Assembly: GCF_000949135.2 (NCBI RefSeq)
Contig: NZ_JTAN02000003.1
Coordinates: 558,001 to 622,000 of the forward strand
From: Burkholderia sp. USMB20
GTDB taxonomy: Bacteria; Pseudomonadota; Gammaproteobacteria; Burkholderiales; Burkholderiaceae
Length of the DNA: 64,000 nucleotides
Reading direction: 5' to 3'
Shown here one piece after another: positions 1 through 8,552 of the stretch; positions within the stretch are counted from its first letter, which is position 1, and every line of letters begins with the position of its first letter. The translations under genes and the position numbers were made by a program. Below the pieces are notes generated by a model. It had not been told where the DNA came from. It did no database searches and worked only from the letters and a program-made list of their open reading frames with translations.

Positions 1-1471
1 TCGCGATCAGCACCGATACCGCGCCGACCTTCGCGTAGTCGGCCGTCGAGAACGCGCCGCTGCTGTACGCGATGACGCCGGCGGTGATCTGCGTGGGCAG
101 CAGATAAGCGAAGCTGTCGGTGTCGCTGACGAGCATCGTGAACGCGACCGGATGCAGCCCGAGGCGCGGCGCCAGCGCGAGCGCGATCGGCGCGATCATC
201 GTGACGGCCGCGACGTTGGACAGCATGCCGATGCGGATCACGTGCGTGCCGAGCATCACGATGGCGATCGCGAGCCACCAGCCGTGACCGCGCGCGGCGA
301 CGTAGATGTGATCGGCGGCCCAGTTCGCGAGCCCGGACGCACTGATCGCCGACGACAGCGACAGCGCACCGGCCAGCAGGAACAGCGTGCCCCAGATCGT
401 CCGCTGCTCGACCTCGGCCCAGCCGAAGCGCAGCACGCCGGGTGCGAACAACAGCGCCAGCGCGATCAGCGCGACGATTTCCGACGGCAGGTGATGGAGC
501 GGCTCGGTCGCCCACAACATGGCGACGGCCGCGAACAGCGCGAGCACGGCCCAGTCGTTGCGGGCGGCGGGCGGTTGCGTACGGCGCATCGCCGCGATCG
601 CGCCGGGGCCGCCGGGAAGCGCGACGGCGCGCGAGCGGAAATGGAACTGCACCCAGGCCTGCGTGATCGCGAACATCCCGAGATACGGCCACTGCAGCTT
701 CAGCCACGTCAGATAGGAGATCCGGATGCCGAGCTGCTTCTCGAGCAGCCCTGACACGACCATGTTCGGCAGATGCGCGGTGAGGATGCACATGCCGCTG
801 ATCATCGCGCCGTACACGAGCGTCTGGATCACGATCGCCTTGCGCGCGGCGCGTTCGCGCGGCGATTCGCCGAACAGCCGGACGATGCCGTTCGTGACCG
901 GCAGCAGCGTGGCCGCACGTGCGTTCGCGGCCGGCACGACGAGCGCCATCACGCAGTTCACGGCGAACATCGCCCAGATCACGCCGTTGGCCGTGCGCAC
1001 CTTCAGGCGATCGAGCAGCAGCAGGGCGATGCGCCGGTCGAGCCCGCTCGCCTGCATGATCGCGGAGAACAGGAACGCGGCGAGGCACAGGAACACGACG
1101 GGCGCGGCGAAGCCGCTGGCCGCCTTCGGAAACGACGGGCTCGCATGCGACAGCACGAGCAGCATCGGCAGCAGGATGCCGCTCACGCCGACGGGAATCG
1201 CCTCGGTGATCCAGACGATCGCGACCCACGCGACGACCGCGAGCGTCGCCCGGCCCTCGGCGGAAAGATGCGCGGGCGCGGGCAACCACCAGGCGATCGC
1301 GAAGAACGCCAGCCACGCGGCGGCAAAGCCGATCGCGGCACGCCGCTGCGCGCCGCGCGATCGTCCCGCTGCGTGCGGATCGGTACGTGGCGCCGTGGCT
1401 GGTTCGGCCCGTGTCGGCCGGCTGCCCTGCACGCCATCGAGCGGCGGCGTGCCGATTGCGTTTTCAGTCAC
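1..1471 (-). CDS. DASS/SLC13-family anion transporter, 3' end beyond window
   Basis: Inner-membrane permease of the divalent anion:Na+ symporter type, expected to import dicarboxylates or related anions. About 490 residues are visible; the C-terminal end lies outside the window. After a ~45-residue polar N-terminus, hydrophobic segments follow one another throughout. Two loops, VPAANARAA in the first half and LSNVAAV in the second, sit where the family carries its paired SNT-like substrate/Na+ motifs. The start is a GTG preceded by GGGGAG at 7 nt; no in-frame ATG lies just upstream. It diverges from the GntR gene across ~160 bp holding a palindrome, so repression by that GntR protein is likely. 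Substrate is not determined. Confidence 0.8.
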   Translation of the reverse strand, partial: MTENAIGTPPLDGVQGSRPTRAEPATAPRTDPHAAGRSRGAQRRAAIGFAAAWLAFFAIAWWLPAPAHLSAEGRATLAVVAWVAIVWITEAIPVGVSGILLPMLLVLSHASPSFPKAASGFAAPVVFLCLAAFLFSAIMQASGLDRRIALLLLDRLKVRTANGVIWAMFAVNCVMALVVPAANARAATLLPVTNGIVRLFGESPRERAARKAIVIQTLVYGAMISGMCILTAHLPNMVVSGLLEKQLGIRISYLTWLKLQWPYLGMFAITQAWVQFHFRSRAVALPGGPGAIAAMRRTQPPAARNDWAVLALFAAVAMLWATEPLHHLPSEIVALIALALLFAPGVLRFGWAEVEQRTIWGTLFLLAGALSLSSAISASGLANWAADHIYVAARGHGWWLAIAIVMLGTHVIRIGMLSNVAAVTMIAPIALALAPRLGLHPVAFTMLVSDTDSFAYLLPTQITAGVIAYSSGAFSTADYAKVGAVSVLIA

Positions 1472-1533
1472 TGGTATGCTCCCCGGGGCATCGGGACCCC
1501 GAATCGCGGCCCCGACAGTCTGTCGAGATGTGA

Positions 1534-1545
1534 TAATACGTATTA
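1534..1545. promoter_or_regulatory. Candidate GntR operator
   Basis: A perfect 12-bp palindrome, TAATACGTATTA, stands in the AT-rich gap between the divergent transporter and GntR genes. GntR/HutC-type regulators commonly bind short AT-rich palindromes at such places. Binding is inferred from position and symmetry only. Confidence 0.5.
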
Positions 1546-1629
1546 ATACAAGTTGAGCATTCCAATTGCTTTTCATATCGATATCGGGAAACGCGCATAG
1601 CGCGAACCCAGCACGACGAGGAAGGATCG

Positions 1630-2370
1630 ATGACGCTGGTGCGTGACGACACGACATCGCTTTACGAGCAGCTTGCGACGACGCTGCGCGACGAGATCGA
1701 GCGCGGTGTGTACGAGCCGACCGGCAAGCTGCCGTCCGAGGCGCAGTTGAGCGAGCGTTTTCAGGTGAGCCGCGTGACCGTCAGGCTCGCGCTCGATCGG
1801 CTGAGCGATGCGCGCATCGTCGAGCGCAAGCAGGGCAAAGGGACGTTCGCCGCGAAGCAGCGGCTGCGGCATCGACTCGATGTGCTGCGCGGGCTGCACG
1901 ATTCGATCGCCGCGCAGGGCGCGCGGGCGCGGATGGAATTGCTGCGCATGGAAACGTGCGACGTGCCGCCGGGCTTGCGGCACGCATTTGCCGCCGACGT
2001 CACGCGCTGCATCTATCTCGAACGCCTGCACTGGGTCGACGACGAACCCGTCGCGCTCGCGCAGACCTGCCTGCTGCCCGACGCCGGAGCCGTCACGTTC
2101 GAGCAGGCCGAGCGCATGTCGACCTACGAGGTGCTGGAGAGCCTGCTCGGCTGGCGCATCACGGATGCCGACATGTCGGTGACGGCCATGGCCGCGCCGG
2201 ACGATGTCGCGGCCCGGCTCAAGGCCGACAAACACGCGCCGCTGCTCGTGCTGCGGCGCACGTCGCGGCTGGCGGACGGCCGCACGTGTGAATCCACGGT
2301 GTTTCACATTCGGCCCGAGCGCTTCGATCTGGTGGTCCGAAGCGGTGTCGAGGCACGCTTTGTCGGTTGA
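1630..2370 (+). CDS. GntR-family transcriptional regulator with UTRA domain
   Basis: 246-residue HutC/FarR-type regulator. Residues ~8-75 form the winged helix (Y-EQLATTLRDEI, then LPSEAQLSERF and VSRVTVRLAL recognition-helix region), followed by the GKGTF wing. Residues ~85-240 are a UTRA effector domain with the usual LERLHWVDDEPVA segment and a C-terminal ESTVFHIRPERFD strand. It diverges from the DASS transporter and probably represses it, and itself, through the palindrome at 1534-1545; the ligand is probably the transported anion. A second, N-terminally truncated copy lies near 38.7-39.4 kb in the same orientation and is closely similar over its whole length. Confidence 0.88.
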   Translation: MTLVRDDTTSLYEQLATTLRDEIERGVYEPTGKLPSEAQLSERFQVSRVTVRLALDRLSDARIVERKQGKGTFAAKQRLRHRLDVLRGLHDSIAAQGARARMELLRMETCDVPPGLRHAFAADVTRCIYLERLHWVDDEPVALAQTCLLPDAGAVTFEQAERMSTYEVLESLLGWRITDADMSVTAMAAPDDVAARLKADKHAPLLVLRRTSRLADGRTCESTVFHIRPERFDLVVRSGVEARFVG

Positions 2371-2883
2371 AGCGTGCCGTCGGTCACGGCTTGCGACGCT
2401 GCTCCGGCGCGCAGTCGACCGAACCGGACAAGGCGCCCATGCGGCTTTCATAAATTACCTTTCGATCTAGATTCCAAATTTTTTATTCTTTCTGGGAATT
2501 TCACGCTTCTGTCATATTTCTGTGCACCGAATTCATCGGACCAGAAAAATGTCGAAGACCACCCTCATCGCGACGCTCGGAACGGTGTCGAATCCCGCTG
2601 AAAGGCTTCTTGCATCGCATCGTTCGGGCATGACCGTCGCGCGCCACCTGCTGTTCGGCGCGATCCGGCTCGGGACGCCGGCGCTGCCGCGTCCAGCGGC
2701 GCCCGGCGTCCGGGGCGCCGTGATGGCGCCGGTCGCGGTGGCGATCGACTGCGCGGTCGGCAACGTGCCGTTCACGCGAGCCCGTGCGCCGCTGGATGAA
2801 CGCGCAATGACCGCGTTCGTCGGCGTCCATGGTGCGCGCGTGCATGCGAAGACGCCGGTCTTCGCGTGACGGGAGCGCAGCCG
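2371..2883. other. 513-bp intergenic stretch without a convincing gene
   Basis: The stretch between the GntR gene and the carrier has an AT-rich patch around 2450-2530 that may hold the promoter of the downstream carrier. A plus-strand frame from 2549 could encode ~106 residues (MSKTTLIATLGT...), but it shows no recognisable domain and no clear ribosome-binding site, and the opposite strand is also open. I treat it as non-coding or a remnant. Confidence 0.4.
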
Positions 2884-3801
2884 ATGCAGAATGTACTGGG
2901 CGCGCTGGTGCCGATCTTCGTGCTGATCCTGGCGGGATTCGTGCTGCGGCAGCGTCGCCTGCTGCCGGACGAATTCTGGCTGCCGTGCGAAACGCTGAAC
3001 TACTACTACATGTTTCCCGCGCTGATGTTCAGCCAGGTCGCGAAAGCCAATCTGACGCAGTTTCCGGTGCGGCCGATCGCGGTCGCGATCCTCGGCGCGG
3101 TGGGCGCGAGCGCGGCGCTGCTGTATGCGTGGCGAGCGTGGAGCCGGCAGCCGGGGGCCGTGTTCTCGTCGGTGATCCAGGGGGCGTTACGGCCGAATAC
3201 GTATGTGGGTGTTGCCGCGGCCGCGGCGTTGTACGGAAGCGTCGGACTGACGCTCACGTCGATCAGCATCGCGGTCGCGATACCGCTGCTGAACGTCGCG
3301 TCGATCATTATCCTGATGCACCACGGTCGTGGCGGTGCGCCGTCGGCATGGCAGATCGGCGGCGCGCTGCTGAGGAATCCGGTCATCATGTCGGTCGTCC
3401 TCGGCGCCGCGTTCAATCTCGGCGGGCTCGGTTTGCCGGCGGTGATATCGAGTGTGCTGTCGATTCTCGGCGCCGCGTCGCTGCCGCTCGGGTTGCTCGC
3501 GGTGGGGGCGGGCCTCGACGTGAAGGCCGCGAAGGCGGCGCGTGGCCCCGTGTTCCAGTCGTCGGTGATCAAGTTGCTGCTCGTGCCGGTGCTGACTTTC
3601 TGGATCGGTTTCAGCCTGGGCATCCGGGGCCCGGCACTCACGACGATCGTGCTGTTCAATTCACTGCCGTGCACACCGTCCGCCTACATCATGGCGAAGC
3701 TGCTCGGCGGCGATCACCGGTTGTCGGCCGGCATCATTACGGTACAGACGGCGCTTGCGACCGTCACGATGCCGTTGGTGCTGCTCGTGTTCCACGGTTG
3801 A
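2884..3801 (+). CDS. AEC-family (auxin efflux carrier) permease
   Basis: 305-residue integral membrane protein of the AEC/MdcF family, which exports or imports small organic acids. About ten hydrophobic segments arranged as two halves are visible; the first begins LGALVPIFVLILAGFVLRQ, typical of AEC N-termini, and the last ends with VTMPLVLLVFHG. The ATG at 2884 is chosen because GGGAG lies 8 nt upstream; an in-frame GTG at 2866 has no such site. It lies downstream of the GntR gene on the same strand but 0.5 kb away, so co-regulation is only possible. Substrate unknown; malonate-type anions are usual for the family. Confidence 0.8.
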   Translation: MQNVLGALVPIFVLILAGFVLRQRRLLPDEFWLPCETLNYYYMFPALMFSQVAKANLTQFPVRPIAVAILGAVGASAALLYAWRAWSRQPGAVFSSVIQGALRPNTYVGVAAAAALYGSVGLTLTSISIAVAIPLLNVASIIILMHHGRGGAPSAWQIGGALLRNPVIMSVVLGAAFNLGGLGLPAVISSVLSILGAASLPLGLLAVGAGLDVKAAKAARGPVFQSSVIKLLLVPVLTFWIGFSLGIRGPALTTIVLFNSLPCTPSAYIMAKLLGGDHRLSAGIITVQTALATVTMPLVLLVFHG

Positions 3802-4153
3802 ACTGAATTTGCGCGAAGCGGTGTGGTGAAATGCAAAAGGCCCCTCGCTTACAACTCAACAGGCTTGTATCTGGCACCGAAATGCATGTCCGCAGAGTTT
3901 CTCGTTCCTGGGAGTCAAAAAAACCAAGAATTGGTTGGCCGGGGCGGCTGACAAGGGGGCGCGCAGCACCCTATCGGCCGACAGCATAATCAGCACACTT
4001 TTCAAATCGTCGGAGGCGAGGAGCGCTAAGCCGGCGTCGAGGGCCGACTTGGGCGCGCGGGATAGGGTTGGGGACGATTCTGAAGGAGGCTCGATCGATA
4101 CGACAGCCAGAAAAATCCAATTCCGACAAATCCTTGTCGGTCCATATAAATAA
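3802..4153. other. Convergent intergenic gap at composition boundary
   Basis: 352 bp between the convergent AEC carrier and LysR genes. Base composition drops here towards AT, with TATAAATAATTAAGG just before the lysR stop. An open frame at 3935-4153 lacks a ribosome-binding site and any recognisable motif and is probably not a gene. No repeat or integrase remnant was recognised. Confidence 0.45.
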
Positions 4154-5146
4154 TTAAGGTTTATCTTGCGAAATTGAGGTTAGATAGCTGATGCCGATCG
4201 ATGCGGGGCCACGGGCGAGTTGTTGGCCCACTTCGTCAAGGCATTGAAGCAAGAGATCGCGTGACGCCGAGGGCGGCTGGCCCGACAACCAGAGCATACC
4301 GACCGGTCGAACGAGGCGTGACAATTGCAATGGCAGGATTGCGATCTCATTGTTCTGCTCAAGGCGCCGCGCAAGCGTCATTGGCAGGGTTGCGATCGTC
4401 TCAGTCTCCCGCACGAATTCCAGCACGACATTCAACGACAGCGTCTCCACATGATCTACGGGCGGTTCCAACCCGTGAGCACTGAAAGCGACAATCAGAG
4501 GTTGTCGTAGAAGGGAGTCACGCGGTGGCAGGATCCATGGAAAGCCGCTCACGTCCTTCCACTGAACACGGTCCCGTACTGCAAGCGGGTGGCCTCGACG
4601 TACCACCACGGCCGTGGCGTCGTTGAACAGTTGCTTCTCTTCGAGATCCGGGCCGGATCGACGAGCCGGCAGGGTACCGACAATCACATCGAGATTTCCA
4701 ACGCGCATCTCTGTCAGTAGCACGTCCATGGTGGATTCTCGCACGAAGACCGTCGCGTCGGGCGCATGCTGCTTCATTCTGATCAGAGCCTGCGGCAAGA
4801 GCCACGCCGCAGATGCTGGCAGCGTGCCAATGCGCAGCCGGCGTGCAGTGCCGGTCGCTGCCGCATGTAGCTCGTCGCCAGCTTCCGCGAGATCCTGGAG
4901 CAGCCGACGTGCATGCCGGATGAGCACGCTCCCATACTCGGTCGGCTTCAGGCCACGCCCGGTGCGTTCGAACAACGTTACACCAAACCCGCTTTGCAAG
5001 TCGGTCAGTGACTTTGACAACGCAGGCTGCGTGACGTTGAGCAAGACGGCCACCTTGCTGAGGTTCCGGTAGTCATCCAGTGCGACGAGAAGCTGCAAAT
5101 GCCGGAACTTCAAGTTAACTCTGATATACCAGTCGAGGCGTGCCAT
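4154..5146 (-). CDS. LysR-family regulator of the aromatic operon
   Basis: 330-residue LTTR. The helix-turn-helix occupies residues ~12-70 (LKFRHLQLLVALDD, NVTQPALSKSLTDLQ, LFERTGRGL), followed by a linker helix and a periplasmic-binding-like effector domain that resembles the GbpR-type subgroup. It is divergent from the extradiol dioxygenase gene with only ~110 bp between starts, and inverted repeats in that gap suit LTTR control of the 5.2-12.8 kb operon. Activation by an aromatic intermediate is the usual mode for such an arrangement; that is inference. Confidence 0.88.
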   Translation of the reverse strand: MARLDWYIRVNLKFRHLQLLVALDDYRNLSKVAVLLNVTQPALSKSLTDLQSGFGVTLFERTGRGLKPTEYGSVLIRHARRLLQDLAEAGDELHAAATGTARRLRIGTLPASAAWLLPQALIRMKQHAPDATVFVRESTMDVLLTEMRVGNLDVIVGTLPARRSGPDLEEKQLFNDATAVVVRRGHPLAVRDRVQWKDVSGFPWILPPRDSLLRQPLIVAFSAHGLEPPVDHVETLSLNVVLEFVRETETIATLPMTLARRLEQNNEIAILPLQLSRLVRPVGMLWLSGQPPSASRDLLLQCLDEVGQQLARGPASIGISYLTSISQDKP

Positions 5147-5152
5147 GGATAG

Positions 5153-5188
5153 GTGCGATATGAGAATTTGGTTATATCAGGATCGCAC
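5153..5188. promoter_or_regulatory. Candidate LysR-binding inverted repeat
   Basis: GTGCGAT at 5153-5159 and ATCGCAC at 5182-5188 form a perfect 7-bp inverted repeat with 22 nt between. A second interleaved pair, CTGATATACC (5121-5130) and GGTTATATCAG (5170-5180), is nearly perfect. Both lie in the lysR-dioxygenase divergent gap. Function is inferred from placement. Confidence 0.4.
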
Positions 5189-5255
5189 AAAGTCACTGGT
5201 CTACCAAGTGTTGCCGGCGCAATATTCCGACATCGCTCATCGCACTATTCCAATC

Positions 5256-6188
5256 ATGACAGCCAGAGACATCCTGTACGTTCGCTACGCGCTTCCCGAT
5301 CTGGTGGCGGCCGAGCGATTCATGACTGATTTCGGATTGAGTACAGTCCAGCGCACGGATGAGGTCTTGCGCATGCGCGCCGCAGCGGCTGCTCCGTTTG
5401 TCTACGAAGCGGTGAGGGGCGCCGAGGGCCGATTCCTGGGGGTCGGATTTTGCGTGCCAGAACAGAAGGATCTCGTGCGACTCGCGAGCTTTGCCGATGC
5501 CGGTCCGATCGAAGCGCTACCGTCGCCGTTTCGTGGCGAGTACGTGCGGCTGACGATGCCGGATGGCTTCCAGATGGATGCGGTGTGGAGCGAGGAGGTC
5601 TACGTGGCAGCTCCGGTTCGCGCACCGAATCGATTCAATGCCGGGCATGCCAAGGAGCGTACCAATGCCAGCATTCGACAGCGACGTGAGCCCGCGCCGG
5701 CGCTTAGGCTGGGCCACGTGACTCTGCATGTGACCGACCATGCCGCATCGGTCGCATGGTTGCGCGAGCGCTTCGGACTGGTGCCGTCCGACTACTTCGG
5801 GCCAGAGCCGGGTCGCATTGAGGATGTTGTCGGCACGTTCCTGCGTGTCGATCGCGGCGCCGACTTTGTTGATCATCATTGTTTGCTGGTTCTTCAATCG
5901 CGAAATGCGGGGATACACCACAGTTCGTTTGAATTGCAGGATCTCGATCACGTAATGTCGGCACACGATTATCTGTCGTTACGCGGCTATCGCCTCGACT
6001 GCGGAGTAGGTCGACACATGCTCGGCAGTCAAATTTACGACTATTGGCGAGACGTACATGGCTTCCGTGTAGAGCACTACACGGATGGCGACGTCGTCAA
6101 CCGGGACCACGTGCCGTCGGTTTTCTGCGGTGGAGCGGACGAAACGACGCAGTGGGGCATGGCTCCAGGAGCGGAATTTTTCGAATAA
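5256..6188 (+). CDS. VOC-fold extradiol ring-cleavage dioxygenase
   Basis: 310-residue type I extradiol dioxygenase: two-domain vicinal-oxygen-chelate fold that opens a catechol-type ring next to the diol with Fe(II) and O2. The C-terminal catalytic half carries the expected metal triad: His154 (LGHVTLH), His221/222 (GIHHSSFEL) and Glu273 (FRVEHYTDG). The N-terminal half is the usual degenerate copy. The start at ATG 5256 (MTARDILYVRY) is preferred; an earlier in-frame start at 5145 would add 37 residues without fold and would overlap lysR. It is the first gene of the operon divergent from lysR. The substrate is unknown; its fold is unrelated to the LigB-type HpaD enzyme at 23.7 kb, so the block has two separate ring-opening steps. 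Confidence 0.85.
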   Translation: MTARDILYVRYALPDLVAAERFMTDFGLSTVQRTDEVLRMRAAAAAPFVYEAVRGAEGRFLGVGFCVPEQKDLVRLASFADAGPIEALPSPFRGEYVRLTMPDGFQMDAVWSEEVYVAAPVRAPNRFNAGHAKERTNASIRQRREPAPALRLGHVTLHVTDHAASVAWLRERFGLVPSDYFGPEPGRIEDVVGTFLRVDRGADFVDHHCLLVLQSRNAGIHHSSFELQDLDHVMSAHDYLSLRGYRLDCGVGRHMLGSQIYDYWRDVHGFRVEHYTDGDVVNRDHVPSVFCGGADETTQWGMAPGAEFFE

Positions 6189-6205
6189 TCGTCAGGATCG
6201 GAAGC

Positions 6206-6631
6206 ATGGAAATTCAGAGAATAGTTAGTAGTGCAGTTAGTGAGGCGCCGTCAGGTTTGTGGTCGAACTGCTTGAAAGTCGGCGACTTGGTTTTCCTTTC
6301 CGGATTGACCGCGCGTGGGGAAGGCAATCGTGTGATTGGCGACGACGAGTACGTACAGGCGCGCGCGATATTCGAGCGCATCGAACATCTGCTCGCCGCT
6401 GCTGGCGGCAATCCGGCCGACATCGTCAAGCTGAACCTGTACTTGACTCGCATCGAGCAACGCGAACAAGTGTGGACGGCACGTCGTGAATTTTTTGAGC
6501 GCACCGCGCCGGAACGTTGCTTTCCCACGGCCACACTGGTTGAAGTAAGTGCGCTGCAGCCTGACGTGTTGGTCGAGATCGAGGCCGTGGCATGCTTGAA
6601 TGCCGGCGGTCGACCGAAGGAGCAAGTGTAA
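6206..6631 (+). CDS. RidA/YjgF-family protein, possible 2-aminomuconate-type deaminase
   Basis: 141-residue RidA-fold protein that normally trimerises and hydrolyses enamines/imines. Seen: WSNCLKVGDLVFLSGLTA near the start, a central VKLNLYLT strand, and a C-terminal LVEVSAL--PDVLVEIEAVA strand, where the family places its active site. The start is ATG 6206 with a weak GGA upstream; upstream codons read through the end of the dioxygenase gene and are rejected. In meta-cleavage operons members of this family act as 2-aminomuconate deaminases. Its place between a ring-cleavage dioxygenase and an FAH hydrolase fits that role or protection against reactive enamines. Assignment to a particular reaction is inference. 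Its stop overlaps the next start (TAATG). Confidence 0.8.
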   Translation: MEIQRIVSSAVSEAPSGLWSNCLKVGDLVFLSGLTARGEGNRVIGDDEYVQARAIFERIEHLLAAAGGNPADIVKLNLYLTRIEQREQVWTARREFFERTAPERCFPTATLVEVSALQPDVLVEIEAVACLNAGGRPKEQV

Positions 6632-7338
6632 TGGACTACTTGAATTCCCCGAGAGTGACCAGCGTACCCGTAGTTGGATCAGACCTTCGCTTTGCCGTCA
6701 ATCGTGTGTACTGCATCGGCAGAAATTACGCGGATCACGCGATCGAAATGGGCGTGGATCCGCGTACCGATCCTCCGTTCTTCTTCTGCAAGCCTGCTGA
6801 CACAGTGATCGCAGCCGAGCGTGATGACGAAGTGCTGGAGATTCCATATCCGCCAGCCACCCGCAATCTTCATCACGAGGTGGAACTTGTGGTTGCCATC
6901 GGCCAGGGTGGACGGGATATTCCGCGCGATCGGGCGGTGGAGCATGTGTTTGGATACGCGGTCGGTATAGACATGACTCGTCGCGATCTGCAACAGGCCA
7001 TGCGCCAGGCTGGCAAACCGTGGGAGATCGGCAAGACGTTTGAGCGTTGCGCGCCGATCAGTGCATTGCGTCCCATTGAACATACCGGTGCGATCGAACA
7101 CGGTGAGATCGAGTTGTGGGTTGATGGCGCATCGCGACAGCACAGCGACGTGTCCAAATTGATCTGGCAAGTATCCGATATCGTTGCGGACCTATCGGCC
7201 CTGTTCACGCTTTATCCCGGTGATCTGATATTTACTGGTACCCCGGAAGGAGTCGGGGCTGTCGAGCCTGGGCACCTTATGGTTGCTAGTGTGGCGCGTG
7301 TCGGCATGCTCAGGGTTCGTGTTGCGGCGGGGCTGTGA
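6631..7338 (+). CDS. FAH-family hydrolase, fumarylpyruvate-hydrolase-like
   Basis: 235-residue fumarylacetoacetate-hydrolase-superfamily enzyme. RVYCIGRNYADHA, PPFFFCKPADTV, the metal-binding HHEVELVVAIG glutamates, GIDMTRRDLQ, GKPWEIGKTF and GDLIFTGTPEGVG appear in the order seen in NagK-type fumarylpyruvate hydrolases of gentisate pathways. It is expected to cleave a C-C bond of a ring-opened acylpyruvate, or to act as a decarboxylase/isomerase, using Mg2+ or Mn2+. The start overlaps the ridA stop by one base. In this operon it probably acts after the VOC dioxygenase. Length and motifs are complete. Confidence 0.82.
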   Translation: MDYLNSPRVTSVPVVGSDLRFAVNRVYCIGRNYADHAIEMGVDPRTDPPFFFCKPADTVIAAERDDEVLEIPYPPATRNLHHEVELVVAIGQGGRDIPRDRAVEHVFGYAVGIDMTRRDLQQAMRQAGKPWEIGKTFERCAPISALRPIEHTGAIEHGEIELWVDGASRQHSDVSKLIWQVSDIVADLSALFTLYPGDLIFTGTPEGVGAVEPGHLMVASVARVGMLRVRVAAGL

Positions 7339-7366
7339 GAAGCCGAGCCAGTCAGGGAAAACGATT

Positions 7367-8113
7367 ATGAAGCAACCCAATACTGTGCCGCTGTCGGCCG
7401 CAACTCGCGAACTCCTCGAGAAGAGCGCACCGTCGACGATCGCCAACGTGCTTTTGATGCGCCATGGCTTGCGCAACACGGTTCTGCTCGGGCTGTCGCC
7501 GGTACGACCGGGAATGCCGCGCATGGTCGGTCCGGCCTACACGTTGCGGTTCATTCCGGCACGCGAGGATATCGACACGATGGAGAACTATCAACGGGAC
7601 GACAATATGCATCGGCGAGCCATTGAGGAATGTCCAAGCGGTGCCGTGCTGGTCATCGATGCAGGGGGTAGCACTCGCGCCGCATCCGCCGGAGACATCA
7701 TGGTCGCCCGGCTCGCGCAGCGGGGCGTTCGCGGCATTGTTACCGATGGAGGCTTCCGCGACACGCCGTCGATTGCACGGATCGAATTGCCCGCGTTTCA
7801 GCTCGGGAATGCACCGCCAGCCACGCCTTTGGCACTGCATCCTCAGGCACTTGACGAACCAATTGGTTGTGCCGGGGTAGCGATTTATCCGGGCGACATC
7901 CTGGTGGGCGACGACGAAGGTGTCGTTGCGATTCCTTCGGCATTGGCAGACGAAGTCGCAGAGGCTGCACACGCGCAGTCGCAGTACGAACAGTTCGTCG
8001 AAACTCAGATCCCGCGCGGCCGTTCAATCTTCGGTCTGTTTCCGAGCACTGCGGAAAGCCGCGTGGAATACGAGCGCTGGGTCGCTGCCGGTCGCCCGGA
8101 TTACGCTGCATGA
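7367..8113 (+). CDS. RraA-type / 4-hydroxy-4-methyl-2-oxoglutarate aldolase family protein
   Basis: 248-residue member of the RraA-like superfamily, whose catabolic members are divalent-metal pyruvate aldolases (HMG/CHA aldolase) of meta-cleavage pathways. Visible motifs are ASAGDIMVARLAQRGVRGIVTDGGFRD, with the conserved Arg-Asp pair, and the later GDILVGDDEGVVAIP; the N-terminal STIANVLLMRHG helix is also typical. ATG 7367 follows CAGGGAAA. Located after the FAH hydrolase, it could release pyruvate at the end of this branch. The family also contains non-enzymatic RNase E inhibitors and dehydratase-like proteins, so the reaction is inferred from context. Confidence 0.78.
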   Translation: MKQPNTVPLSAATRELLEKSAPSTIANVLLMRHGLRNTVLLGLSPVRPGMPRMVGPAYTLRFIPAREDIDTMENYQRDDNMHRRAIEECPSGAVLVIDAGGSTRAASAGDIMVARLAQRGVRGIVTDGGFRDTPSIARIELPAFQLGNAPPATPLALHPQALDEPIGCAGVAIYPGDILVGDDEGVVAIPSALADEVAEAAHAQSQYEQFVETQIPRGRSIFGLFPSTAESRVEYERWVAAGRPDYAA

Positions 8114-8127
8114 GGAGACCAAACATC

Positions 8128-8550
8128 ATGGAAAAAAAAGAATTGCCTGCGACGCTCGAAGTTCTGTTGCGGACCACTGAGCTGGATCCAGCGGGTTGGC
8201 TAGACTTCCCTGAGTACGGCTTTCGACAGTACTTCCTGTGGAAAAACCCGGACACGGGTGCCAGCATCGCCTTACTTGAATATGAGAAGGGCGGCCGCAT
8301 TCCAGTCAAGCATTCTCACGCATCGAATCAGTTCATGTATTGCCTGGAGGGTGAATACGAGTACACGGACTCGCAGCTCCGTTTGACGCCCGGCGCGTTC
8401 TACATGAACCCGAAGGATCATCCGCACGGGCCAACCATCGCGCACGAGCGTAGCGTGCTGATCGAGATCTACGATGGCCCCCACTACTACGAGAAGCCCG
8501 TCTTTCATACCGACGAAACCATCGGCGAATTTCTCAGTAAGGATCATTGA
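8128..8550 (+). CDS. Small cupin-domain protein
   Basis: 140-residue single-domain cupin. A metal site is visible: HSHASNQFMYCLEGEY gives two His and a Glu (motif 1), and KDHPHGPT gives the distal His (motif 2). It resembles the small 2,4'-dihydroxyacetophenone-dioxygenase/ChrR-like cupins. It is far too short for gentisate dioxygenase. ATG 8128 follows a GAGGAGA ribosome-binding site. It is embedded in the ring-cleavage operon, 14 nt after the aldolase and 2 nt before the ALDH. It may be a dioxygenase, an isomerase or a binding protein; the sequence does not decide. Confidence 0.7.
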   Translation: MEKKELPATLEVLLRTTELDPAGWLDFPEYGFRQYFLWKNPDTGASIALLEYEKGGRIPVKHSHASNQFMYCLEGEYEYTDSQLRLTPGAFYMNPKDHPHGPTIAHERSVLIEIYDGPHYYEKPVFHTDETIGEFLSKDH

Positions 8551-8552
8551 TC

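Noticed and set aside
152-1556. Long plus-strand open frames opposite the left-edge transporter
   Set aside because: Their products are arginine/alanine-rich and low in hydrophobic order, while the minus strand reads as a coherent multi-TM DASS transporter through the whole stretch.
2522-2869. Possible small gene before the AEC carrier
   Set aside because: No recognisable domain, no clear ribosome-binding site, and both strands are open.
3935-4153. 72-codon open frame in the convergent gap
   Set aside because: No start with a ribosome-binding site, no motif, and it sits in a compositionally mixed gap.
8128-8550. Cupin as gentisate 1,2-dioxygenase
   Set aside because: Only 140 residues with one cupin domain; gentisate dioxygenases are bicupins of ~350 residues.
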